Origin: Asanoa hainanensis
GTDB lineage: Bacteria; Actinomycetota; Actinomycetes; Mycobacteriales; Micromonosporaceae
Direction of reading: 5' to 3'
DNA length: 64,000 nucleotides
NCBI RefSeq assembly: GCF_900188485.1
Contig: NZ_FZPH01000002.1
Span: 372,001-436,000, forward strand
Shown here piece after piece: positions 45,243 through 53,360 of this stretch (the stretch's first letter is position 1; each line of letters opens with the position of its first letter). The notes beneath the pieces are model-generated. The model was not told the DNA's origin. It did not search any database and worked only from the letters and a program-made list of their open reading frames with translations. Made by a program: the position numbers and the translations under genes.

Positions 45243-46046
45243 ATGTCGACGGAGGCGCCGGAAGACTTCGCTGCTCGGCTGCGGGCCGCGCGCGCCCGGA
45301 GCGCGTCCCCAGCGACGAGCGAAGGGCACGGCACCGCCTTCGCCGGCCAGGTGCGGGTGTTCGCGACCGCCGGCCGGCTCCACCAGATCGAGCTCGAGCC
45401 CGCGCTCCTGCGCCTGACCCCCGACGAGCTCGGCGCGTACGTCATCGAGGCGACCAACGCCGCTCTCGCCCAGGACACCGGCGAGACCTCGGCGGTCGAC
45501 GCGGCCGTGCTCGACGACGCGTTGCGCGACGCCATGGAGTCCGGGTCGGCGATGATGCGCACCATCTCCGAGTCGCTCGGCGACGTGATGTTCCGGCTGC
45601 GCGAGCGCACCGGGATGAGCGGCGACCCGGGCACCCAGGGGCTGTCGTCCGTGCTCGACGAGGCCGGCGACCTGCTGCGCAAAGCGGCGGCAACGAGCAA
45701 CGACGGGCCGGCCGAGCAGACCGGCGAGGGTGCCGACGGCGCGGTGTTCGCGACCGTCCGGGCCGGGCCGCGCGTGGTCGAGATCGGCATCGTCGGTCGC
45801 GCGCTGCGGCTCGGCGCCTACGCGCTCGCCGAGGAGATCGTGACGGCCGTCAACGACGGCCTCGACAAGCTCGGCGATCAGGCGGAGACCGCAGACGCGG
45901 CGAACCCGGTGTCACCCGAGCGGATCCGCGACGTCCAGGACGCGAGCCTCGCGCACATGCAGGCCTACACCGGTGCGTTGCGCGCGCTGCTCGGCAGCGT
46001 CGGCGGGCCCGCACCGACCACCCGGGAACGGAGCGACGATGGCTGA
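45243..46046 (+). CDS. Tandem YbaB/EbfC-like protein
   Basis: 267-residue protein with two YbaB/EbfC-type domains. The first is at about residues 30-80 (FAGQVRVFATAGRLHQIELE). The second is at about 160-205 (ATVRAGPRVVEIGIVGRALR). A helical linker joins them and the tail is acidic. YbaB proteins are small dimeric nucleoid-associated proteins; a fused pair would mimic the dimer. In actinobacteria YbaB-like genes sit beside WXG100 and type VII secretion effectors. The next gene starts inside its last 8 bases. Confidence 0.7.
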   Translation: MSTEAPEDFAARLRAARARSASPATSEGHGTAFAGQVRVFATAGRLHQIELEPALLRLTPDELGAYVIEATNAALAQDTGETSAVDAAVLDDALRDAMESGSAMMRTISESLGDVMFRLRERTGMSGDPGTQGLSSVLDEAGDLLRKAAATSNDGPAEQTGEGADGAVFATVRAGPRVVEIGIVGRALRLGAYALAEEIVTAVNDGLDKLGDQAETADAANPVSPERIRDVQDASLAHMQAYTGALRALLGSVGGPAPTTRERSDDG

Positions 46047-46362
46047 CCTGGGCATCGATGCGGCGGCGCTGCGCTACTCGGGCGGCGGCGTGCAAGCCTC
46101 GGCCGACGGGATCTCGCAGCGGCTGTCGGCGTTCCAGGCCGAGCTGGCCTCGTTCGGGCAACCCTGGGGCAACGACGACCTCGGCTCGCTGATCGGCATG
46201 GCGTACGAGACGGTGCTGGAGGTGGCGATGGACTGCATCACCGAGAACCTCGGCGGCCTGGCCGAGGACGGCGCCGGGCTGGTCGGCATGGCCGACTCCT
46301 ACGACGCCGTCGAGCAGGAGAACGTGGCCGGCAGCCAGTATTTCGACGGCCGGCTCGGCTGA
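46039..46362 (+). CDS. WXG100-family (ESX/type VII secretion) protein
   Basis: 107-residue helical protein of the ESX/WXG100 type. The turn motif appears as FGQPWGNDDLGSLIG between two predicted helices, with W-G in place of strict W-x-G. These proteins pair as helical hairpins and are exported by type VII secretion. The ATG overlaps the preceding gene and the stop forms TGATG with the next ATG. No EccC/EccB-type secretion genes are in the window. Confidence 0.8.
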   Translation: MADLGIDAAALRYSGGGVQASADGISQRLSAFQAELASFGQPWGNDDLGSLIGMAYETVLEVAMDCITENLGGLAEDGAGLVGMADSYDAVEQENVAGSQYFDGRLG

Positions 46363-46856
46363 TGGGGCTCCAACTTCCCGGCGAGCTCACCGGGCTGCTC
46401 GCGATGCTCGGCTACACCTGGCCCGAGGCCGACGAGCAGAAGCTCTTCGAGATGGCGCAGAGCTGGGTGACGTTCGGCGGCGGGCTTCCGGCCGATCTTC
46501 AGGCCGCACACGCGTACGCCCAGCAGGTCTGGACCAACAACGAAGGCCAGGCGGTGCGGGCGTTCCAGGCGGCCTGGTCCGACCCGGAGTCGTTCAGCGC
46601 GAACCTCGACGACGCGGGCGTGGCCTCGACGATCGTCGGCGCGGCGCTGATGGCCTGCGCCGGCATCGTGCTCGCCCTGAAAATCAACGTCATCGTCCAG
46701 CTCGTCATGCTGGCGATCCAGATCGCACAAGCGATCGCCACGGCTGCGGTCACGTTCGGCGCGTCTCTGCTGGAGATACCCATCTTCAAGGAGATCACCG
46801 GCCTGATCATCGACCAGATCATCGACCTCGCGCTTCAGGCGGTCCTCAATGGATAG
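46362..46856 (+). CDS. CpnT-like WXG N-terminal domain protein without toxin domain
   Basis: 164 residues that match the N-terminal part of large WXG100-like toxins of the CpnT type (LPGELTGLLAMLGYTWPEAD, AQQVWTNNEGQAVRAFQAAW). Two strongly hydrophobic segments follow (IVGAALMACAGIVLALKINV, LVMLAIQIAQAIATAAVTFG). In relatives this domain continues into a C-terminal toxin; here it stops and an EndoU-type domain starts 8 bases later in another frame. That makes either a two-part effector or a frameshift (see findings). Confidence 0.78.
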   Translation: MGLQLPGELTGLLAMLGYTWPEADEQKLFEMAQSWVTFGGGLPADLQAAHAYAQQVWTNNEGQAVRAFQAAWSDPESFSANLDDAGVASTIVGAALMACAGIVLALKINVIVQLVMLAIQIAQAIATAAVTFGASLLEIPIFKEITGLIIDQIIDLALQAVLNG

Positions 46857-46864
46857 TCGCGACC

Positions 46865-47356
46865 ATGGCCAGGACTAGGGCCGGGGGAAGCGGCGGGAAC
46901 GCGGGCCTGTTCGAGCCGGCGCTCAAGTGGATGCGCAAGAAGGTGCAGTCCAGTCGGCGGCACCACCACGTCTTCCACGGCGAGGTGCGGGGCTCCCCAC
47001 CGCGGGGACCGGTCGGCAGTGGCTGGCACCACCGGTTCATGGGCCAGGACCCGCCGGACCGCCGGGTCGTCCGGGTCACCCGGCGCAGCGTCGACGGCAC
47101 CTACGCGGCCGACGTCGAGATGCGCGGCGGGCCGACCGGCGCGTGGTACCCCAAGCCCGCCGGCAGCTCGTTCTTCCCGGACAATTGGACCCCGCAGCGG
47201 GTCGACCGCGCGATCAACGACGCCTTCGACAGCGGCAGTACGATCCCCGGCACCGGCGGTCGACGCTGGCGCGGCCAGGCCGACGGCCTGCTCATCGAGG
47301 GTTCGTACCACCGCAACGGAAGGACATGGAACTCAGGATGGCCGATCGTGTCATGA
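46865..47356 (+). CDS. EndoU-type nuclease toxin domain protein
   Basis: 163-residue basic protein consisting of a short Gly-rich lead and one bacterial EndoU-like RNase domain. Recognised features are HHHVFHGEV with H38, GWHHR with H55/H56, VRRSVDGTYAADVEM-like strands (VTRRSVDGTYAADVEM), and the family-typical SSFFPDNWTPQRVDRAINDA. EndoU toxins of contact-dependent and type VII systems cleave tRNA or rRNA. There is no signal of its own. The stop overlaps the next ATG as ATGA, the usual toxin-immunity layout. Confidence 0.82.
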   Translation: MARTRAGGSGGNAGLFEPALKWMRKKVQSSRRHHHVFHGEVRGSPPRGPVGSGWHHRFMGQDPPDRRVVRVTRRSVDGTYAADVEMRGGPTGAWYPKPAGSSFFPDNWTPQRVDRAINDAFDSGSTIPGTGGRRWRGQADGLLIEGSYHRNGRTWNSGWPIVS

Positions 47357-47754
47357 GCGGGGTCACCTTCTACCGCGACGAGTACGGCGGACCCGCCGCG
47401 CGCCCCCGCGACGACTCGTGGAGCGCGATCGGCTCGCTGATGACCAGCGACGTGCAGAACGTGGCGACCTGGGCCCTGCGGCTGCTGGCCTGGATCGACG
47501 ACGTCGCGGCCGGTCGCAGCGCCGGCGAGAGCTGGCAGGGCAACTCGTGGCAGGTCGAGATCGACAGGGCCGGCGTGCACCTCCAGGACCTCCACTCCGA
47601 CGACTGGACCGGCACGCACACGCTGGCCGAGGCCCGCGCCGTGCTGCTCGAATACCTGCGCTTCCTGCTGCCCGGCCCCGACGAGCGCCGGAGCGAGCTC
47701 GCCACCTGGGAGCGCGACGAAGGCCGCGACCACCCCAGCCGGGCGGAGATCTAA
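47353..47754 (+). CDS. Probable immunity protein to the EndoU toxin
   Basis: 133 residues from ATG 47353 (ATGA overlap with the toxin stop); in-frame ATGs at 47338 and 47326, the latter 2 bases behind GGAAGG, would add a few residues. It is soluble, acidic and Trp-rich (DDSWSAIGSLMTSDVQNVAT, ESWQGNSWQVEIDRAGVHLQ). No database family is recognised by me. Size, acidity and position directly after a basic nuclease are what immunity proteins show, so the role is inferred from context. Confidence 0.65.
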   Translation: MSGVTFYRDEYGGPAARPRDDSWSAIGSLMTSDVQNVATWALRLLAWIDDVAAGRSAGESWQGNSWQVEIDRAGVHLQDLHSDDWTGTHTLAEARAVLLEYLRFLLPGPDERRSELATWERDEGRDHPSRAEI

Positions 47755-47802
47755 CGGGGTACGGGCGGCGCGGCATCCCGGCCCACGCCGCCCGTACCTC
47801 GG

Positions 47803-49389
47803 CTAACCTGCCGCGCAGGTCAGTCCTGAGCCAGGGCCGTTGCCGGTGCCCTGGAAGCCGAACTCGGTCGACTGTCCAGCCGCGACGGACCCGTTGTAGG
47901 CGACGTTGGTGAAGGTCGTGCCGCTGCGGTTCGCGTTCCAGACGTTGGTGACCGCCGCACCGGCCGGCAGCGGCACCGTGACCGTCCAGCCGCTGACCGG
48001 TTGCCCGCCCGCCGTGACCCGGATCGTGGCGACGAACCCACCCGTCCACTGGTTGACCGACGCGGACGCGGTGCAGCCCCCGCCGGCGGGCGGCGGCGTG
48101 GTGGGCGGCGGCGTCGTGGGGGGCTGGGAGGTTGGCGGCGGTGTGGTCGGGCCGTCCGTCAGGGTCGGCGTCTGCCAGTCCCGCCACTCCGCGAGGTTGC
48201 CCGCCTTCCGGCTCGAGATCCGGAACGTACCAGCGGCGTTTCCGGTCTTCAGCAGGAACTTCTGGATGTGTTGTTGCAGCGGCGTCCGCCATTCGGAGCG
48301 GGAGGCGCAGTGCGTGCCGTCCGAGACGTCGGACCAGTACGTGATGTTCTCGCCCGCGCCGAGCGCCTTGTAGACCTCGGCCCCCGCGAGCGCCGCCACG
48401 CTGCCGGAGCGGGCCGCCAGCCAGTCGATATGCGGGTTCTCCATGACGAACAGGCCGCGCGGCGCGACCATCGCCACCACCTCGTGCGTGTCGATCGGCA
48501 GCGAGCTCGGGTTGCCGGTGTACGCGCTGAACGCGTCGCCGAGCCAGGGCTGCTCCCCGTACGCGCTGCTGAGCGGCTGCGCACCGGACTCACCGGGAAT
48601 ACCGCGCAGGATCGGCACACCCGCACTGCCCGACTCGATCGGCATCGTGAGCGCGATCCGCTGGTCGAACGCGCCGACCGCGAACGCGCCCTTCCCGTAC
48701 CGCGAGCATCCGGTGACGCCCATCGCGTCCGCCCGCAGGATGCTGCCGCCGGACTGCTCGACCACGTCGATGATCCGGCTGGCTCCCCACGCCCAGGCGG
48801 CGAGCAGGCCCGTGCTGCTGGTCGCGCCGTAGATGCTGTAGAACGCGCCCTGCTTGTTGGTCCGCGGAGTGCCTTCCCGACCCACGGCGAGCGGGTCGTA
48901 CGAGATGACCGCCGCACCCGTCGCCCGGATGGTGGCCGTGTCGGCACCGAACCCACCGAGCACGATCACGGCCGGGAACGGCCCGGTGCCGCTGGGCAGT
49001 TGCACGCTGGCCGAGAAGCTCGCACTGCGGCCGTTGTGCGCGACGTTGACGGTGATGCCGCTGCTGGAGACCGTGCCGGTGACGCTGGCCGGCTTGCCTG
49101 GCTTGTCGCCGTACACGTGCCGCTCGGCAAGCTCTTTGATCTCGGCGCGGCGGCAGCGCCAGTCGGACTTCGACGTGATCCGGGTGCCGGCGACCTTCCG
49201 GAACGGATCCGGAAGCCGGGAGCTGGCGATGGGCGATCCTGAGCCGGGCACGGGGCAGTCGGTGCCGTCGTCCTCGACGGCGGCCGCGGCGGCGAGGCTG
49301 GTCGTGCGCGCCACCGCGACGCCGGCGACCGCCAGCACCACGGCCAGGAACGCGACGACGACCGCGCGCAGGTGAGAGCGGGTGAGCAC
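47803..49389 (-). CDS. Secreted CE15 glucuronoyl methylesterase with CBM2
   Basis: 528-residue secreted esterase of the 4-O-methyl-glucuronoyl methylesterase family, which cuts lignin-glucuronoxylan ester links. After a signal peptide (VVVAFLAVVLAVAGVAV), the catalytic domain spans about residues 45-395. The nucleophile serine is in GVTGCSRYGKGAF, a conserved PIESG follows, and the catalytic His is in DGTHCASRSEW. A Pro/Thr linker and a C-terminal CBM2 (VNQWTGGFVATIRVTAGGQP) complete it. The gene is monocistronic, downstream of the LysR gene on the same strand. Confidence 0.92.
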   Translation of the reverse strand: MLTRSHLRAVVVAFLAVVLAVAGVAVARTTSLAAAAAVEDDGTDCPVPGSGSPIASSRLPDPFRKVAGTRITSKSDWRCRRAEIKELAERHVYGDKPGKPASVTGTVSSSGITVNVAHNGRSASFSASVQLPSGTGPFPAVIVLGGFGADTATIRATGAAVISYDPLAVGREGTPRTNKQGAFYSIYGATSSTGLLAAWAWGASRIIDVVEQSGGSILRADAMGVTGCSRYGKGAFAVGAFDQRIALTMPIESGSAGVPILRGIPGESGAQPLSSAYGEQPWLGDAFSAYTGNPSSLPIDTHEVVAMVAPRGLFVMENPHIDWLAARSGSVAALAGAEVYKALGAGENITYWSDVSDGTHCASRSEWRTPLQQHIQKFLLKTGNAAGTFRISSRKAGNLAEWRDWQTPTLTDGPTTPPPTSQPPTTPPPTTPPPAGGGCTASASVNQWTGGFVATIRVTAGGQPVSGWTVTVPLPAGAAVTNVWNANRSGTTFTNVAYNGSVAAGQSTEFGFQGTGNGPGSGLTCAAG

Positions 49390-49466
49390 GAGGCTCTCCT
49401 TCCGGGTGAATCGACGAACACGGATGCCCGGACAGGCTCAACACTCGGTCGGCGCGGTGGTGAACG

Positions 49467-50390
49467 TCAATATGTTCCGGAAAGTTTCGGAAGCCACACC
49501 GGGTAATCGGGAGTGCTCGCGCGCAGCGCCCGGCGGAGGGTGCGCAGGGCCGGCTGCGGGTTGTCGGCGCGCCAGATCAGCGACATCGGGTAGACCGGTG
49601 CCGGGTCGCGCACCGGAATGCGCCGCAGGTCCCAGCTGTCCGGCCACAGATAGCGCGAGTGCTCGCCGACCAACGTCGACAGCGAGGCGGAGCCGGCGAT
49701 CTCGGCCAGCAGGGCCTCGTTGCCGAAGACCGGCCCGGCCAGGTCGATGGTGAGCCCGAAAGCGGCGGCGAGCTCGAGGTAGTAGTCAGCCCACTCGCTG
49801 CCGGGCGCCATGCCGGGCATCCAGATCCGGTGCTCGGCAAGCTGGGCGGGCGTGACCACGTCAGCGGAGGCCAGTGGGTGGCGCGGCCCGACCAGCAGCT
49901 CGTGCGGCTCGTCGAGCACCCGGGCGGCCCTGATCGCGTCCGGCAGGCGCCGCACGGCGACCGCGTGGAACGTGGCGTCGACCGCGCCGGCCTCCACGGC
50001 GGCGATCGCGCCGACGGCGTCGACGTCGAGGGTCACCACGTCGAGCGAGATGTCGGGATGCGCGCGATGGAAGTCCTGCAACAGCACGGCCGGCCCGATC
50101 CGGCGACTGTGCACGTCGACCCGCAGCGCCCGCCGGCCGGGCCGCACGGACGCGTCGGCCCGGTCCGCGACCCGGAGCAGCTCGCGAGCGTGCGGCAGGA
50201 AGGCCTGACCGTCGACGGTGAGCTGGACCCCGCGCGCCGAGCGGGCGAACAGCCGCACGGAAAGGTCGTGCTCCAGCGCGGCGACCCGCTTGGAGACTGC
50301 CTGCTGGGTGATCGCCAGCGCGCCGGCGGCCTCCTGGAACTGGCCGGCATCGGCGGCGGCGACAAAGGTCCGCACGGCATCGAGGTCCAC
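49467..50390 (-). CDS. LysR-family transcriptional regulator
   Basis: 307-residue LysR regulator. HTH: AVRTFVAAADAGQFQEAAGA, then LAITQQAVSKRVAALEHDLS. The effector-binding domain covers residues 90-300 (VDVHSRRIGPAVLLQDFHRA). It is divergent from an MFS gene, with about 50-90 bases between, the usual layout for a regulator of an adjacent transporter. It starts at GTG/ATG 50390 (LDAVRTF). Confidence 0.92.
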   Translation of the reverse strand: MDLDAVRTFVAAADAGQFQEAAGALAITQQAVSKRVAALEHDLSVRLFARSARGVQLTVDGQAFLPHARELLRVADRADASVRPGRRALRVDVHSRRIGPAVLLQDFHRAHPDISLDVVTLDVDAVGAIAAVEAGAVDATFHAVAVRRLPDAIRAARVLDEPHELLVGPRHPLASADVVTPAQLAEHRIWMPGMAPGSEWADYYLELAAAFGLTIDLAGPVFGNEALLAEIAGSASLSTLVGEHSRYLWPDSWDLRRIPVRDPAPVYPMSLIWRADNPQPALRTLRRALRASTPDYPVWLPKLSGTY

Positions 50391-50482
50391 GCCGCGACAC
50401 TAGAGGCACAACCAACGGTTGTGGCTCGCCGTGGGCGGCGTTGTTTGATGCGCGCCACTCGGCCTTGCTTGGATCCGACGCC

Positions 50483-51706
50483 ATGGCGAGACGATCTCTG
50501 GGCCGGCGGTTCCGGTTGCTGTGGGCGGCGTACGCGGTCAGTGCCTATGGCTCCGCTCTGGGCTTCGGCGCCTTTCCGCTGATCGCCCTCGTGGTGCTGG
50601 ACGCCGGTCCGGCCCAGGTGTCGGCGCTGGCCGCGGTCGGCCCGGCGGTGGGCGCGCTGATCGCGGTGCCGCTCGGGCCATGGGTGGAGTTCCGCCGCAA
50701 GCGGCCCGTCATGATCGCGATGGACCTGACCCGCTTCGCGGCGATGATGACGATCCCGGTGGCGTACGCGCTGGGCTTTTTGACGTTCGCCCAGTTGCTC
50801 GGCGTCTCGGTCGTGGTCGCTGCGGCCAAGATCGCCTTCGGCGCGGCGAGCGGCGCCTACCTCAAGGCCCTTGTACCACCCGCCGACCTGCTGGTGGCGA
50901 ACGCGCGGTTCGAGTCGACGACGTGGAGCGCGATCGCGGTCGGACCGCCGCTGGGCGGGGCGGCGATCGGCCTGTTCGGGCCGGTCACCACCGTGGTCGC
51001 CGACGGGCTCAGCTACCTGCTCTCCGCGCTGGGGATCGCGGCGTTGCGTGGCGGCGGCGAGGAACGGACCACGCGGCGCCGGGCGCGGGCGGGAGAGCTG
51101 CTCGACGGGTGGCGACACATCCTGCGCCACCCCGGGCTGCGGGCGCTCTATCTCAACCAGTTGCTCGTCGCCGGCCTGATCATGGCCACCGAGCCGCTGC
51201 TCGCGGTCCTGCTGCTCCAGGACCTGGGCTTCGCACCGTGGCAGTACGGCCTCGCCTTCGCGGTGCCGTGCCTCGGCGGGCTCGTCGGCTCCCGCCTGGC
51301 CCGGCGGGTCGTCGCGCGCCACGGCCAACACCGGATCCTGCGTACGGTCGGCACGCTGCGCGCGATCTGGCTGATCGGGCTCGCGTTCGTCCAGCCCGGG
51401 TTGATCGGTCTGCTGACCGTGATCGCCGTGGAGATCGCGATCATCATCAGCATGAGCCTGTTCAACCCGGTGCTCGCGACTTACCGGCTGGAGCACACCC
51501 CGGACGACCGCGTCGCGCGTACGCTCTCCGCCTGGTCGGTCGGCAGCGGCCTGGCCATCGCGGCCCTGAGCGCACTGGGCGGCGTCCTCGCCGCCGCCAC
51601 CAGCCCCCGCACGGCCATCGCGGTGGCGGGCGTGGTGATCCTCGCGAGCCCGCTGCTCCTGCCCCGCCGCACCCGCGAGCCGGAACGACAGCTCGAGCCC
51701 GTCTGA
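50483..51706 (+). CDS. MFS drug-efflux-like transporter
   Basis: 407-residue major facilitator with 10-12 hydrophobic segments. The first is LLWAAYAVSAYGSALGFGAF. The cytoplasmic motif-A-like FRRKRPVMIAMDLTRF follows segment two, and a central loop (EERTTRRRARAGELLDGWRH) is basic. It resembles the enterobactin/tetracycline-like MFS exporters of actinobacteria. ATG 50483 is preferred, though TTG 50441 in frame is possible. Probably controlled by the divergent LysR protein. Confidence 0.88.
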   Translation: MARRSLGRRFRLLWAAYAVSAYGSALGFGAFPLIALVVLDAGPAQVSALAAVGPAVGALIAVPLGPWVEFRRKRPVMIAMDLTRFAAMMTIPVAYALGFLTFAQLLGVSVVVAAAKIAFGAASGAYLKALVPPADLLVANARFESTTWSAIAVGPPLGGAAIGLFGPVTTVVADGLSYLLSALGIAALRGGGEERTTRRRARAGELLDGWRHILRHPGLRALYLNQLLVAGLIMATEPLLAVLLLQDLGFAPWQYGLAFAVPCLGGLVGSRLARRVVARHGQHRILRTVGTLRAIWLIGLAFVQPGLIGLLTVIAVEIAIIISMSLFNPVLATYRLEHTPDDRVARTLSAWSVGSGLAIAALSALGGVLAAATSPRTAIAVAGVVILASPLLLPRRTREPERQLEPV

Positions 51707-51810
51707 GGGTTGTCCCTCGTCGCGTCCCTCGACCGGGCCCCCGTGGCAACCGTCGCGGCCACTCAGCGAGTTTCCAGGAAAGCACCGACCCCAACTTTCG
51801 GAGGTCGTCC

Positions 51811-53319
51811 ATGCACAGGAAGCAGATCAGGGCCGTCGCCGTCGTGGCCGCCGGCCTGCTCGTCGCGGCGTTGGCCGCACCGTCACCCGCGTCGGCCGGG
51901 CCCAGGTTCCGGCCCGGGGCGCCCGGCGTCGGTGACGCCTACTACCCGACGTACGGCAACGGCGGATACGACGTCGCGCACTACGACCTCGACGTCCGCT
52001 ACGACCCGGCGAGCGACCAGCTCACCGGCCGGGCGACGATCCGGGCCCGGGCCACGCAGAACCTGTCCTCGTTCAACCTCGACCTGGTCGGTCTCACCGT
52101 CGAGTCGGTGAAGGTCGACGGCCGCGGCGCCACCTTCACGCGGGCCGGTCAGGAGCTCACGATCCGGCCCCGCAGCGGCATCCGCGACGGCCGGGTCTTC
52201 ACCACCGAGGTGCGCTACCACGGCGTACCGGAGACGTTCACGCTGCCCGGCACGCCGTTCGAGGCCGGGTTCATGCACACCGACGACGGTGCCGTGATCG
52301 CCGGTCAGCCGGAGGTCGCCGCGGCCTGGTTCCCGGTCAACGACCATCCGCGCGACCGGGCCACCTACTCGTTCGCGATCACCGTGCCCGCGGGCCTCGA
52401 GGTGATCTGCAACGGGTTGCCGCGCGGCAACACCACCCGCGGCGGCTGGACCACGTCGCGGTGGGTGACGAAGACCCCGATGATCAGCTATCTGGTGACG
52501 GCCACGATCGGTGAGTTCGACGTGGACACGACCTGGCACGACGGCAAGCCGACGATCATCGCGATCGACTCGGACCTGCCGCCGGGCTTCGCCGACGACG
52601 CCGTGGGTCGCACCGACGAGATCACGGACTTCCTGGAGACGCGGTTCGGGCCGTACCCGTTCGAGTCCAACGGAGCGATCGTCGACGACCACCCGCCGCT
52701 CGCGTTCGCACTGGAGAACCAGACCCGCTCGATCTACGCGGCGGGCTGGTTCGCGCCGGGCGTCGACCCGTCCGAGACCGCGGTCGTCGCGCACGAGCTG
52801 GCCCACCAGTGGTTCGGCGACCTGGTGGCCGTCGACCGGTGGCAGGACATCTGGCTCAACGAGGGCTTCGCGACGTACGCCGAGTGGCTCTGGCTCGAAA
52901 AGCTCGGCACGGCGACGCCGCAGGAGATCTTCGACGACTTCTACGCGGCACCGCTGACGGCGCCCTACTGGGACCCGCCGCCCGGCGACCCCGGCACCGA
53001 CCAGCTGTTCGACGACTCGGTCTACACGCGCGGCGGCATGACCGTCCACGCGTTGCGGGTCACCGTGGGCGAGAAGGCCTTCTGGCGGATCGTCCGGGCG
53101 TGGCTGGACAAGAACCGGTTCGCGACCGGCAGCACGGCGGAGTTCATCGCGCTGTCGGAGCGGATCTCCGGGAAGCAGCTCGACGGGCTGTTCGACGCGT
53201 GGCTGAACCAGCCGGGCAAGCCTCCGCACCCGGGTGGCGCGGCGACGCTGAAGACCAGCGTCGGCGCTAACGCTTACGTCGACCGGGTCCGCGCCGGTCG
53301 GCACCTCCACGGAAGCTGA
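51811..53319 (+). CDS. Secreted M1-family metallopeptidase
   Basis: 502-residue exported zinc aminopeptidase-like enzyme. The signal peptide ends PSPASA/GPRF. The zinc motif HELAHQW gives H328, E329 and H332, with the third ligand E351 in LNEGF. The exopeptidase motif GAMEN appears as FALEN at about residue 300. The N-terminal beta domain and catalytic domain are present; the large C-terminal helical domain of typical M1 enzymes is missing, as in smaller secreted actinobacterial members. ATG follows GGAGG. A perfect terminator follows. Confidence 0.93.
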   Translation: MHRKQIRAVAVVAAGLLVAALAAPSPASAGPRFRPGAPGVGDAYYPTYGNGGYDVAHYDLDVRYDPASDQLTGRATIRARATQNLSSFNLDLVGLTVESVKVDGRGATFTRAGQELTIRPRSGIRDGRVFTTEVRYHGVPETFTLPGTPFEAGFMHTDDGAVIAGQPEVAAAWFPVNDHPRDRATYSFAITVPAGLEVICNGLPRGNTTRGGWTTSRWVTKTPMISYLVTATIGEFDVDTTWHDGKPTIIAIDSDLPPGFADDAVGRTDEITDFLETRFGPYPFESNGAIVDDHPPLAFALENQTRSIYAAGWFAPGVDPSETAVVAHELAHQWFGDLVAVDRWQDIWLNEGFATYAEWLWLEKLGTATPQEIFDDFYAAPLTAPYWDPPPGDPGTDQLFDDSVYTRGGMTVHALRVTVGEKAFWRIVRAWLDKNRFATGSTAEFIALSERISGKQLDGLFDAWLNQPGKPPHPGGAATLKTSVGANAYVDRVRAGRHLHGS

Positions 53320-53321
53320 TC

Positions 53322-53357
53322 GTCAGGGCGTCCCCGGGCAGCCGGGGACGCCCTGAC
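53322..53357. terminator. Perfect bidirectional terminator
   Basis: GTCAGGGCGTCCCCGG (53322-53337) and its exact complement (53342-53357) form a 16-base stem with a 4-base loop, between the convergent M1 peptidase and beta-propeller genes. It begins 2 bases after one stop and ends 3 before the other. Confidence 0.9.
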
Positions 53358-53360
53358 CCG

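Noticed and set aside
46865-47356. HNH or Ntox-type nuclease instead of EndoU
   Set aside because: Several histidines are present, but the SSFFPDNWT...RV...I motif and spacing fit bacterial EndoU better than HNH (no HxxxxN-H pattern).
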